A stretch of DNA of 64,000 bases from Galdieria partita (taxonomy: Eukaryota; Rhodophyta; Bangiophyceae; Galdieriales; Galdieriaceae), in the NCBI GenBank assembly GCA_025991245.1, contig BQMJ01000020.1, forward strand, positions 62,001 through 126,000, in the 5' to 3' direction. A program made the translations under genes and the position numbers. Positions 40,668-51,078 of this stretch are shown here, piece by piece. The first letter of the stretch is position 1, and every line of letters starts with the position of its first letter. The notes beneath the pieces are model-generated. The model was not told where the DNA came from, ran no database searches, and saw only the letters and a list, made by a program, of their open reading frames with translations.

Positions 40668-42109
40668 ATGAACTCTCCCAAAATGACTTTAATCAACAAA
40701 GGCATAGCACTCAAGTTGTTGAAACGAGTAGACGTCCTTTCCGAATCTCAGTCGCTTGCTTTAGACATCGGTGGTTCCTTGGCAAAGATTATATACTTCC
40801 AACCCGATGGAGCTAACCGAAGAAAGGAAAAAACGGATGGAATTCCGAAACTATGTATTGACTATTTGGACCCTAAGAGAGAAGGTTCTTCGTTATCTGT
40901 TCGAGTACCAGAGTTGAATGGAACTCTGCATTTCTTTTGCTTTGAAACTCGAAATATTGAAGATTGTATAAAATTTATATCAGAGCACTACAGACAGAAT
41001 GGCAAAGAGAAAAGAAGAGTTCGAGCAACTGGTGGAGGAAGTTACAAATATGACAAGTTATTTAGTGAAGTTGGTGTAGAGTTGACCAAGTTGGATGAGA
41101 TGTGCTGTACTGTGGCTGGTCTTACGTTTCTCTTGACTCACTTTGACCACGAAGTATTTTCTTTCTTGTATCCTGATGGAAGTTTGCCACCACCAGGGCT
41201 TCCTGAGTCTGCACCAGCGTTGGCGGAGTGCAGAAGATTTGTAGATGCCCGTCCTGATCCATTTCCTTATCTGTTAGTTCATATTGGTAGTGGTGTGAGT
41301 ATTGTTAAAGTAACAGGTCATGGACAGTTTGAACGAGTTAGTGGTTCAACCATTGGCGGAGGTACTTTTTGGGGTCTTTGTCGGTTGCTTACCAACTGTA
41401 AGACTTTTGATGAAATAATTGATTTGACGAAAGAAGGCAACAATGAAAGAGTAGATATGTTAGTAGGTGATATTTACGGAGGAGACTATTCGAAAGTTGG
41501 TTTAGGAGCAGGTGTTATTGCTTCTTCATTTGGTAAAGTTACGATGAGGAAGGAGCCGCCACCTACATTTTCCAACTTGAGAAAGGCATGGAGAAGGGTT
41601 GTTTGTGGAACTTTTTGGTTATGGTGTGACTTTATGTTGAATGTTCCTATTTTGGGTCATTTTCTTCGTCGTTTGGGATTGGAAAAGCATTTACGTTCGA
41701 GAATAGCAAATATTCATTTTGGAAAAATATTCAGAGCGGAAGATGTTGCACTTTCGTTGTTACGTATGATTTCATATAATATTGGACAAATTGGATATTT
41801 AAATGCGAAAAGGTTCGAACTTTTCTTTTTGACGTGCTGATAACCCAATTTTGCATAGATATGACTTGCCAAGGATATATTTTGGAGGCAACTTTATTCG
41901 AGATCATCCTTATACTATCGCTTCGATATCTTATGCTGTTCATTTTTGGTCCAACGGTCAGACACAAGTAAGTCCTATGAAAGAGATGTGCACAAGACTA
42001 TGAATTCTTTTAGGCATTATTTCTATTACATGATGGATATTTAGGAGCATTGGGAGCTTTTTTAGGCGGTGAATCGACTATATCGGAAAATTCCTATTCC
42101 GAATTGTAA
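40668..42109 (+). CDS. PANK: Pantothenate kinase, eukaryotic type II
   Basis: The kinase phosphorylates pantothenate in the first committed step of CoA synthesis. Exons 40668-41812, 41859-41967 and 42014-42109 (introns 46 and 46 nt) give 449 aa. It has ALDIGGSLAKIIY (ATP phosphate-binding), RATGGGSYKY, an LDEM segment, LVHIGSGVSIVKV, VSGSTIGGGTFWGL, and the late YFGGNFIRDHPYTIASISYAV and LLHDGYLGALGAF blocks of the fumble family. There is no long targeting peptide, so it is likely cytosolic. The 5' leader holds a stable hairpin that could modulate expression. Confidence 0.95.
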
Positions 42110-42264
42110 TAAAGTGTTTCTCATATGGGAAAGAACAAATCATATTCTTACGAAACATTGTGAGAATTTACTTTCGTAAGACGCTGCAAACAAAACAACA
42201 CAAAACAAACGATTCTTTTTGCGTGCCTCTAAAAGGAATACTGCCCCGTAACAAGGAAAGTCTT

Positions 42265-43433
42265 TTAAGAAAGGGTTGGAAAGTCAGTGGGATCCGAAAT
42301 ACTAGGAGTTGACATTCGGCCTCCACGAAAACTACCTCGACTTGCTCTTCCGCCTCTACTTCCCCCTCCTCTTGAAGAGAATCCACGACGAAAAGGACCA
42401 TTCGAATAACCTCTACTAGCACCATCAGATAGTCGAGAACCAAAACCTCCTCCTCGACTACTATCCTTTCTATCTTCTGAACGAACTTGAAAGGTTCCTT
42501 CTTCATTTCTCTCTTCACGTCGAAAGTTATCTGAAGTCCCTCTAGGACCCGAACCTCGTCCAACTCTTCTATTGCCACGACCTCTTCCACGTCTTGGAGG
42601 TTCACTAAAGAACTCCTTGGTCATATCTACTGTCTTATTTTTAATATCCTTTTGTCTATTATTCACTGTCATTTGTTGTAAATTCTTCTGTCCTATTTCT
42701 GATAAAGTTGGATCATCATCGTCTTCTCTCTTCCAAGGCTTCAAACTGTCATCGACGGTTGTAGTCTCCCTAGTCTTGGAAGGTTTGTTTCCCAGCAAAT
42801 TGGCAAGTTGTAATTTCCTTTCTGCTTGCCTAGCTAAATATTCATCCAGCGTCAAAGTCTCTTTTGGCTCTTCTTCTTCTTTAACTTTGCCCGATGCAGT
42901 CTCTTGTTCTGGTTCTTCACCTTCTACCTCCTCAACTATATTCTCTTCTACTGATCTTACAGCTTCATCGTCCTTGAGACCAGACTTTAACGCAGTATTC
43001 ACACCTTCACTCAACTTTCTTGCTTCCTCCTCTGCATTCCCAAACACATATCTACCACCAGCCCCACCTTTCGATATCTCCTTTCCACGTCCTGTTCCTG
43101 AATGACGATCAAACTCTCTTCCTTGTTTCTTAGTTACTTGTACATGATGCTTGTCCAACTTGTGTGGAGAGTGTTTTTCTTTATCCTAGAGTGCTTTCAA
43201 TAGGAAACATAACGAGAAACTGCGTTCACTACCTGTTCTTCTGCTAAAGTTGTATCCTCTTCTGCTACAGGCAACGAAGCTACTTGTGGTACTTTCACTT
43301 TATTTGTTCTGGAAGACGACGACAAAGATTTGGTTTTGTCTTGACTTGGGGCTTTTGGAACAACAGCTTCGTTGGCATCTTCTGCGTCGTCAGGTAATAG
43401 GGCATACAAGTTGGACTTGATAGAGGTCGACAT
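42265..43433 (-). CDS. SERBP1/HABP4/STM1-family ribosome-binding protein
   Basis: These proteins clamp mRNA-free, dormant 80S ribosomes and bind RNA. Exons on the minus strand are 43433-43233 and 43185-42265 (47-nt intron), giving 373 aa. It has a short N-terminal STM1-like block (NLYALLPDD), the signature FDRHSGTGRGKEISKGGAG, a charged middle with LTLDEYLARQ as in SERBP1, and a C-terminal RGG-rich tail ending in FPTL. Composition is basic and Gly/Arg-rich at the end, acidic in the middle. The RGG repeats suggest arginine methylation. Confidence 0.9.
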
Positions 43434-43636
43434 GCGATAACTTTCGGTGTTGTATGTTTTATAGCCAAAGTATCTATTCAATATTATTTACAGCAAGTGT
43501 TTGGAAGACATTGGCATAAAGATCTTCCCAACTGCCCCCACAGCAACAATCATCCAACGTGAAGAGACGGCGTTGAATCCTTTTTATTCTGCTTGCAAAA
43601 AGCAGAGAAAACATCCATTTCATTTCCTATAAAATG

Positions 43637-44935
43637 TTAAATTTCTACACCTTCTAATACATCACCCGTTCGATCCTATATTACGAGGCTTAAATACTCT
43701 TATGAGGTCTATCGAAAGAAGCATATTTACCAAATGAACATACACATCTGTTCCATATCCATCCATCGATATAAGCTGTAAGTTGCCACCAAAGTATTGT
43801 GCATATAATTTAGAAAGTGGAAGCCCAAAACCTAAACCAGCCATAGGTCCATCCACTGACTGTCGTTGCACTAGACGATCCCATTCTCCTCCTTGTTCTT
43901 CCTCTCTTAGACGATTCATAGTAGAAAATCCATAACGAAAGATACTGGGTAAAATGTCCAACGAAATACCGCCTCCTTGATCGCTGATACGAATAGTCAC
44001 TTGCTTAGGACCTTCTGTCAATAGTACTTCAATAGGTGGCATACTATCTTTCCCTAATAATAAGCTATTCTTATGATTATTTTGTGTGAAATGTCTTTCA
44101 ACGACTGCTCTCATAGCATTCTTTAACAATTCCAACAATATATAATGTAGATGATAGGGAATATAAGGAATAGTGGAAACAGACCCTCGAATCTGTACAG
44201 GAACTTCAACTCCATATTGTCGAAAACATATACGACTGCACTCTTGATAGGCAATATTCAGACACTGTTGAGGTGAACAATCAGTATTGATAACTCCAAC
44301 AAAGCCTGGACGACTTTCATGTAACATAACATGCTGCTCAGCTATCATACGTCTGCCAATACGTGATATAAGCATTTGATCTACAAACGAGTCCAAGTCC
44401 AAGTGTTCTCTTTGCGAAGCTCTTAACAAAGCCAATCGAAGTCCATGAGCTAATAACTGTCTTCATGAGATAAACTCCATTCTATCAAACATTCAAAAAG
44501 AGCAATTACCTCCACAACATTGGCACTTTCATCTACCAAGTGCTTTAGTAGTACAGTGAACTCCTTTTCATCTTGCAAGTCTTGTATCTTACGGAAATTG
44601 CGAACAGATTCAAAAGCTTCTACATATACGTCATATATTCGCTTGATAGGACCACATACTACGTAATAAGGTAAGGACCTCAAGTCTATGATACGATGAG
44701 CCAATCGAACAGGAAGCTCTTGGTGCACAAATCGTGCACTTTGGATGAGTTTTTGTTCATTCAACTGTTTGCCAAACTGAATGAGTTGGTTGATAGTGTG
44801 CTTTCTAGGTTCTTTCTTAGCATAACGAGCTACAGCGTTGTCGTGGACAGTTAAATAGTCTGTCGTTCCATAACTAAAGCTACGATAGAATAACTGAATA
44901 TATTTGCAACGATTCCTAACAGACAACCACCACAT
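43637..44935 (-). CDS. Mitochondrial pyruvate/branched-chain dehydrogenase kinase
   Basis: PDK/BCKDK enzymes phosphorylate and inactivate the E1 subunit of 2-oxoacid dehydrogenase complexes in the matrix. Exons on the minus strand are 44935-44510, 44456-43731 and 43675-43637, giving 396 aa. A basic presequence-like N-terminus precedes the helical domain (ELPVRLAHRIIDLRSLPY). The GHKL ATPase has the N box LLELLKNAMRA, G1 SDQGGGI and G2 GLGFGLPLSKLYAQYFGG. The tiny last exon was chosen because a 55-nt intron with GT-AG ends follows VYVHL. PDK versus BCKDK cannot be settled from these motifs. It is divergent from a plastid DUF2854 gene with 45 bp between ATGs. Confidence 0.9.
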
Positions 44936-44980
44936 CCTAGGGAAAACACAAATCACTTTTCATCCTTGCGATATTTCTTC

Positions 44981-45742
44981 ATGTCTTTGTCTTTTTGCTC
45001 TCATTCTTATGCCTACGTTTTGTTTCTCAAGCTATCCAATAACGTTGGATGTGTGCATAGGAAACTGTGTTTTCAAAAACAGTCCAAAGCAATAGCAACA
45101 TTCTCCCATCAACTAAAAGTATTTTTAAATATTCAAAGTTGTATGTCACAGAGCCAACCCAAGAGTTATACACTACCTACGAAAGCGCCTTCTTGGGCCA
45201 AGTTGACTATTGCGTTGGGAAGTATAATTACTATATATAGTTTTTATGAATACTTTTCCAGTGGAGGAGGTGTATCAGGCTCTGCTTTAGGATTTGTTTA
45301 CGGACTGCCCATTCTTTTATTAGGGTTTGCTCTTCAATATGCTGAATTAGCTCCTGCAACTTTAGAAACAAGCGATGAAGCAAGAAAGAAGCGTGAATAT
45401 TTGGCTACTGATGTACAAAAGAAGTTGATAAGCGATGTTACTCGTTATCGTTATGGAAATCAAGCTCATTTGGAACAAGTATGGAAGTCATTGGGGTTGG
45501 TTTCTCGTGGAAAAGCCCGTCCTATATTGAAACAAGTGCTGGAAAGAATAGATGAGACAAGTAATCGATATGAGTTGTGTTTATTGTTGTACTCTGCTGA
45601 CAGTCAAGTTTCGTTGTGGGAACAGAAACTGGAAAGGATGAATCGGTTCTTTGGACCCAACATAGTTTGTCGTATCCAACCAATAGAAGAGGACCAGTTT
45701 TGGTTGGTTTTGGAGTCATTGCAAGATTCTTTGAATAAGTGA
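44981..45742 (+). CDS. Plastid DUF2854 membrane protein
   Basis: DUF2854 proteins are conserved in cyanobacteria and plastids; their function is unknown. The intronless 253-aa product starts with about 60 residues rich in Ser, Lys and hydrophobics, like a transit peptide. Two TM helices follow (around IALGSIITIYSFYEYF and VYGLPILLLGFAL), then the family block YAELAPATLETSDEAR and DVTRYRYGNQAHLEQVWKSLGL. The start is the ATG at 44981. Confidence 0.82.
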   Translation: MSLSFCSHSYAYVLFLKLSNNVGCVHRKLCFQKQSKAIATFSHQLKVFLNIQSCMSQSQPKSYTLPTKAPSWAKLTIALGSIITIYSFYEYFSSGGGVSGSALGFVYGLPILLLGFALQYAELAPATLETSDEARKKREYLATDVQKKLISDVTRYRYGNQAHLEQVWKSLGLVSRGKARPILKQVLERIDETSNRYELCLLLYSADSQVSLWEQKLERMNRFFGPNIVCRIQPIEEDQFWLVLESLQDSLNK

Positions 45743-45795
45743 AAAGTTGTCGTCGATACGAATCATTCAATAAATGTTTGCATAAGGTGCACATA

Positions 45796-47301
45796 ATGAC
45801 TTGTAGAGCAAATGCATATGGTGGGATGCGGAGATCGATGATGAGAAACCGTTCAGTTGCCTTTCAAAACGTCTCGACGTGGTTCAGTCACTCAACACCC
45901 CAATTAGCAAAAGGAATACTTTTTGCTGCTTCACGTCTTTCTACTTGTCCATTTTGTCCAAGATGGAAAAGACAATCCAATTATTCTCTTCCAGTAAGCA
46001 ACTTTTTGTTTAGATAGCTCAAGTTGTTCAACTATTCTTATTTTCCATAGTGGCAGATACATTCTCCCTTATCTAACCACAGGCACTTTAGCAGTTCAAG
46101 AGAGGAAACAGTTTTGAGGTATGAGATATTGGCATCCTTGGAGGAAGGGAGCAAGAAAGAAGAAACAGTTGGTAACCAGTGGGAGACCGAAAATGACACA
46201 GAGCAATGGAAGGCGAGTGAGACTGCGATGGAGTCCGAGTCTCAACCTAATTCTACTATAGAAGAAACAACAGAACCTGAAGATTCTGTGCCAAAGAAAA
46301 GCCAAGTGGACAAAGGACGTAAAGGTGAAACCGGATCAAGATTTCGAGTGTTGTTTGATGAGATTCAAGTGGGTCAAGAATATATGGGCAAAGTGAGAAA
46401 AGTCACCAACTATGGAGCTTTTATTGATATTGGTTGCTTTACCGACGGTTGGTTGTCGATTGGGTCATAACTGTTTTTGCCAATGTGTCTCTTTTTAGGA
46501 CTTTTGCACGTTTCGCAAATGAGTGATACATTCGTGAAGGATCCTGCAGATATCGTTAAAGTGGGAGAGGAAGTAAAAGTGAGAGTAATCAATAAAAAGC
46601 CGGAGAAGAAGGAATTTTCTCTTTCCATTCGACCTCCTAAGGTTGTACAGAAAAGAGAAGAAGAACAAACAACTACACCAACGAGCGATAAGGATAGTAA
46701 GAACCGTACAAATGATGACGAATATTCCAAAGTTCGTGGACGTTCTTCAGTTTCGAGATTGCAAAGGATGGGAATTTCTATGAACTTCGGAGAAGGTGCT
46801 GATGACTCCTCCAAAGCAACCACAAGAGTTGATTCTAATAATACCCGCAAACCTCGAGTACCTTCTACTAGAGATTCTCCTTCCATGAGAGCTTCTTTGA
46901 GGAAGCTGGCAAGGGAAACTGATGAGCAAAAGTTTATCAAGGGAACAGTGGTTTCAATAACAGAATTTGGTGCGTTTGTCGATTTCGGAGGACCTTCAGA
47001 TGGTCTTATTCATATATCAGAAGTGACAGAGGATTTGCTAGAGAAGGATGATTCGGGAAATAGAAAAATAAAAGTGTCTGTTGGAGACGAAGTTCAAGTT
47101 CGTGTTATCCATGTTGATGTCAATCGCAGTAGAGTTTCTTTGTCTATGAAGCCTTTTGCAATGTCTGCCAAAAAACAGTTGCAGGAAGACTTGGCTGCTG
47201 CAAATGAGAATCAACCAGAGTTTGAAAGTGTCTTGGCGTTGGCTTTACGAAAAGCTTTACAAGAGAAGGAAGCTGAATTGGCAACCCAATCTCGCCAATG
47301 A
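45796..47301 (+). CDS. Plastid S1-domain RNA-binding protein (PETs/PRPS1-like)
   Basis: Exons 45796-45993, 46051-46447 and 46499-47301 (introns 57 and 51 nt) give 465 aa. An Arg/Ser-rich N-terminus fits a transit peptide. Two S1 RNA-binding domains are clear: GQEYMGKVRKVTNYGAFIDI starting near residue 174 and GTVVSITEFGAFVDFGGP near 345, each with the HVS or HIS core. Between them is a disordered, Lys/Ser/Thr-rich linker, and the end is helical. This layout resembles the S1-bearing part of algal plastid EF-Ts precursors (PETs) or a minimal ribosomal S1. No EF-Ts domain is present. It follows the DUF2854 gene by 53 bp. Confidence 0.78.
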
Positions 47302-47341
47302 GATGCTTTTTTAATATAAAATGGTTGATTCTTAAGCTTTT

Positions 47342-48157
47342 TCATTGTTTGTTCAATTTTGCAACAACTTGTTCTACCTCTTCGTATTCGAAGTCAATAA
47401 TATTTTGTGATAGTAACCAATAGGAATCTTGAAACATATCTGATTCATCCAATTCTATTGGATCCATATTCCAATGGAATGTATTGGATGCCTCATCTTG
47501 GGATGGAAAGATTGACCGAAAGAACGAATCCTCAAAAATATTCATATTGATTGATTGTTCCAACTCCATAAAAGACTCTCCGGTAGTACTAGGATGAGAG
47601 GAGCTGGCCATAGCTATTTGAACTTGTTTGGATACAAATTTTCCATGTAGACGAAATCTTCTTTGAGCCAACTTTTGTCTCTCAATATATCGAGCCTTTG
47701 AAGCGTTGCTTGCCTGGCATTTCTTGTGGCGATATCTCTCAAACCGAATCTTGCGGTATTGATGTTTGTTTAGCATCACGGGATAAAATAATTCCGGTTT
47801 TGGAAGAAATTCAATATATCTTGGAACTTTTGTCTTGTCTGGGTCTTTGCCTTGTGTTCCAGTAGTTTCAACATGAGAGGCCATACTTTTAAAGAGCTCA
47901 TTAGGAGTAGTAAAGCTGGCAGGTTCTATTTGTCTTCGATCACATTGTGGGATACAAAATAATCCGCTTCCCCCTATGGCTTGATATGTTTCTAGCAAAC
48001 CTAATGAACCAAGTTGGTTGCTGTCTGAAGCATTCTGTGTAGGCTGTACACTTTTCATAAAAGCCAGTGACATAAGGGGGTTGACACAAAAGCCAATGTG
48101 AAGTAGGAAGCGAAAAAAGGGCGAATCTGTGGAATTTTTTACAACCAGCAAATCCAT
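47342..48157 (-). CDS. CCT/NF-YA-like transcription regulator
   Basis: The 271-aa intronless product has one basic segment near residues 130-180: LNKHQYRKIRFERYRHKK, then ARYIERQKLAQRRFRLHGKF. The pattern of Arg/Lys, RY, A-x-x-R-x-R and GKF matches the related CCT and NF-YA (CBF-B) domains. It keeps features of both (NKHQYRKI for NF-YA, RYRHKK for CCT), so I do not choose. The flanks are polar and acidic, as in activators. It probably binds DNA with NF-YB/NF-YC partners. Confidence 0.6.
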   Translation of the reverse strand: MDLLVVKNSTDSPFFRFLLHIGFCVNPLMSLAFMKSVQPTQNASDSNQLGSLGLLETYQAIGGSGLFCIPQCDRRQIEPASFTTPNELFKSMASHVETTGTQGKDPDKTKVPRYIEFLPKPELFYPVMLNKHQYRKIRFERYRHKKCQASNASKARYIERQKLAQRRFRLHGKFVSKQVQIAMASSSHPSTTGESFMELEQSINMNIFEDSFFRSIFPSQDEASNTFHWNMDPIELDESDMFQDSYWLLSQNIIDFEYEEVEQVVAKLNKQ

Positions 48158-49034
48158 TCAGATACAGCTTTCAACTGGCGAAGCAGAATGTTTTGATTGG
48201 TGGATCTTTCGATCAATTTGGCCTCGGAAGAAAGTGTGAGATCTTCGTGGCAAATGTGGTTGTGGGAAAATCGCCTCGGTGTGTTGTCAGCTTGATTTCT
48301 TCTATTTTGTCATTGTATCAACAGTGTGAGGGTATGACACTTGCCTTGCTTACACAATGGACCAATAGGGTTTTTCCTTTCTTTGGAGTCTAGTAACAGA
48401 TTGTTGTAATATACCTGCCTGAAAGCTCAAAGCTCTAGCAGAACTTGACAACTTGTAGCACAAAGAAAAGACAGTTTAGCAAGGCTCCTTAAAAACTTGC
48501 CAAAAAAAAATTTTCAAGCGGAACTGAGAAAGTTGTTAGTTGTTGTACAGTTGAAGAAAACACTTGGAAGATAGTTTGTGGTAGTGATAGAGTCCCTTGT
48601 CTTATTCCCAAGTTGAATAGAGAAACATTCCATCTAAGAAACAAATAACCGGATGGGCACTTGTTCTATCGGATAACAAATGTTCCCGTTTGATAATATT
48701 GTTCACTCTCTTTCTCTATTGAACAACAGTAGAAATGAAAAGTGGATGGCAAGGATACTTTCTCTCTGAAATATAGCTAATGTTTGTTGCATAACATTAG
48801 GATAGTGAATAATAGGGATTGGACTTTGTATTTGAAAAGAAGATGCATTTTCTGTCTCGATGCTAGTTTGTTCATCATTTCCTTTTATGAGTCAACGGAG
48901 TTCACCAGTCAATGTGTCTTCACATTATTTTCAGCGAATATTACTATTTTGTTGAAAACTCTTTCCATCAAATCAGGCAAACTCGCATTTATTATCAAGC
49001 AAATACAAAGAAAAACAGGAATTTATAACCATAA
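48158..49034. other. Long intergenic region, nothing recognised
   Basis: These 877 bases are the largest gap of the window, between the CCT-like gene's start and the sugar transporter's stop. They hold no codon-biased frame, no tRNA or snRNA signature I can see, and only short A/T runs (a run of 9 A near 48506). The frame at 48784-49188 is partly antisense to the transporter and not coding-like. It likely contains the promoter of the CCT-like gene and the transporter 3' UTR. Confidence 0.6.
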
Positions 49035-50687
49035 TCAAGATTCATTGCTTTTTGATAAAGTAGAAAATCTGAGAGAAATTCGAATATTGCTCAAGTTTCT
49101 TCTTGCCAATCCCAACATGCCATCATTGAACAGTTCCCTCACATCTTCTAGCAACAATCCTTTGGTTTCAGGTAAGAAAATCAAATGAAAGATAAGAAAA
49201 AGCAAAGACACTCCAACGTAAAAGTAAAAGGTCCCTTGTAAAGTCAAAGATGAAACTTGTCTGGAAAAGGAAGTAGTTGAAGAAGCTGCGGAACCCAGAA
49301 GAAGGAAGGCTCCCCAAGCCATTCCATAATTGCGGACATGGAGCTCATAAATCTCGCCATTCAATACCCATGCGACAGGAGATATGCCTATTTGGAAACC
49401 GAAATAGAAAATGAGCATACCAATGAGGAATCCTGCAGCACGATGATGAACATTGTCCACGTAGATGCAAGATCCTGCAATCAATTCTCCAATCATAAAA
49501 ATAGGAAAGCTGATGAGTAACATTTTACGCCGACCATATTTATCCAACCAATAATACGCAGGCAAAGTCCAACAAAAGCTCCAAAATCCAATAGGCATTT
49601 GTACGTAATCAGAAGTCTTATCAGTTAAGCCCAAGGAACTTAGAAGAATAGCCATATAATATCCAACTGAAGTGGCTCCATTCCATTGTTGAGACAATGA
49701 TAAAACTCCTCCAACAATGAATGTTGCTCTAATCCTAGGATTGGTTGTGATTTCTTTCATTGCTTGAGTAAAACTTATCCGATTGGCGAGTTCTACTTGC
49801 AGTCGTTGGCACATATCTTGGTAGTCCTGTTCTGAAACCGGCGTCTCTCTTCTAAACCTTCTCCAACATTTTCGTGCTTCTTCTGGTTTGCCTTTGAGCA
49901 TAAGATACCTTGGGCTTTCAGGTAAGAAGAATAGACCAACAAGTTGTACAGCAGGACCAATAAAACCGGATCCCAATATATATCTCCAAGAACCCGGATG
50001 AACATTGATAAAAATGGCAGTCACTACCCAAGCCAAGAAAGTTCCGAGAGCCTGAAGAGAGTTGAAAATATTCAAATGACCTCCTCTGTGTGAACGAGGA
50101 ACAACTTCAGAAATGTAAATAGGAATGGTCATCGCTTCTGTCCCAATTCCAACTCCCATAATAAGTCTTCCTGCTAGTAACTGTCCCCATGTCTTTGTTG
50201 ATGTGGCAATAACAACTCCTACAATATATGTAACGGAAGAAATCAATAGAACGGTTCTTCTTCCTACCACAAAGCTGATAGGAGTTGCCCTAAGACACAA
50301 CACAAAGGTAAGCATCTGACTGTTTTCTAAGACAATTCAACTGATATCTTACAGAGCACTTCCTAAAACAGAGCCCCATGTAGCTCCTGAAGATATCCAT
50401 GACCAATGATCACTCGAAATATGAAGGTCAGGAATAACATAAAGAGATGCACCACCTGTAAGTCCCAAATCCATTCCCATCATTGTAGAACCCCAACATG
50501 CTATAAATAGGAAAAATTGTAAAGTCCTTGTGATTCCTTCATCTTGAGAAGTCACGCGTTCTTCTTGGTTCTTCATTTCTCCAGTTTCCAGGTCATCCTT
50601 TAAAGAAGAGATATTCTCGAATTGCTCCATATTTGCATCTTCAACTTTTTCTTTAGCAGCTTCAGGTTCAACTGGATTGATAATCAT
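49035..50687 (-). CDS. MFS sugar transporter
   Basis: This is a sugar/H+ symporter-type major facilitator. Exons on the minus strand are 50687-50353 and 50289-49035 (63-nt intron), giving 529 aa with about 12 TM helices. Signatures are MGMDLGLTGGASLYV in TM1, VVGRRTVLL, AGRLIMGVGIGTEAMTIPIYISEV, PESPRYLMLKGK, QQWNGATSVGYY, DKYGRRKM and PETKG at the end. The first 60 residues are an acidic cytosolic extension. Galdieria-type algae are known for many such transporters supporting heterotrophy. The substrate cannot be told from sequence. Confidence 0.93.
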
Positions 50688-51078
50688 TGTTTTGCAAACG
50701 CTATTAAAATCAAATAAACAAAAATGCAAAGTGTTCCATCCATTCTATTTAAAAGGATCTGTTTGGAGATAATGTCTAGTGGCAAAGTCGTGATTGTAAG
50801 AAAATTTGTCTGTTGTGTTCCATGGGACAAACTTGCAGCATGATTGAAGCACAAAGGCAAACAACAGTTGTTTATGAAATTTTAGTCGAATTGTACAACT
50901 TTTCAAATGGACTAGAAAGAGAATCATAAGATCTCTCATTTTCCAATTGATCAAAGTTGGTCGACAAATGACTGGTTAGCCATGTCCGACTTTTCTATTG
51001 GACAGACTTTGAAGGATAAGAAGGTTGAAACAATCTTGAAATATTGAATAGTTGTATCACTTCAATTGTACATTGGCT
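50688..51078. other. Divergent promoter region, nothing recognised
   Basis: These 391 bases separate the starts of the sugar transporter and beta-mannosidase. No coding frame, RNA or clear repeat is visible. Shared control of sugar uptake and mannoside breakdown is conceivable but only inferred from position. Confidence 0.5.

Noticed and set aside
48784-49188. 134-aa plus-strand frame before and across the sugar transporter end
   Set aside because: Its 3' half is antisense to the transporter C-terminus and the remainder shows no conserved pattern.
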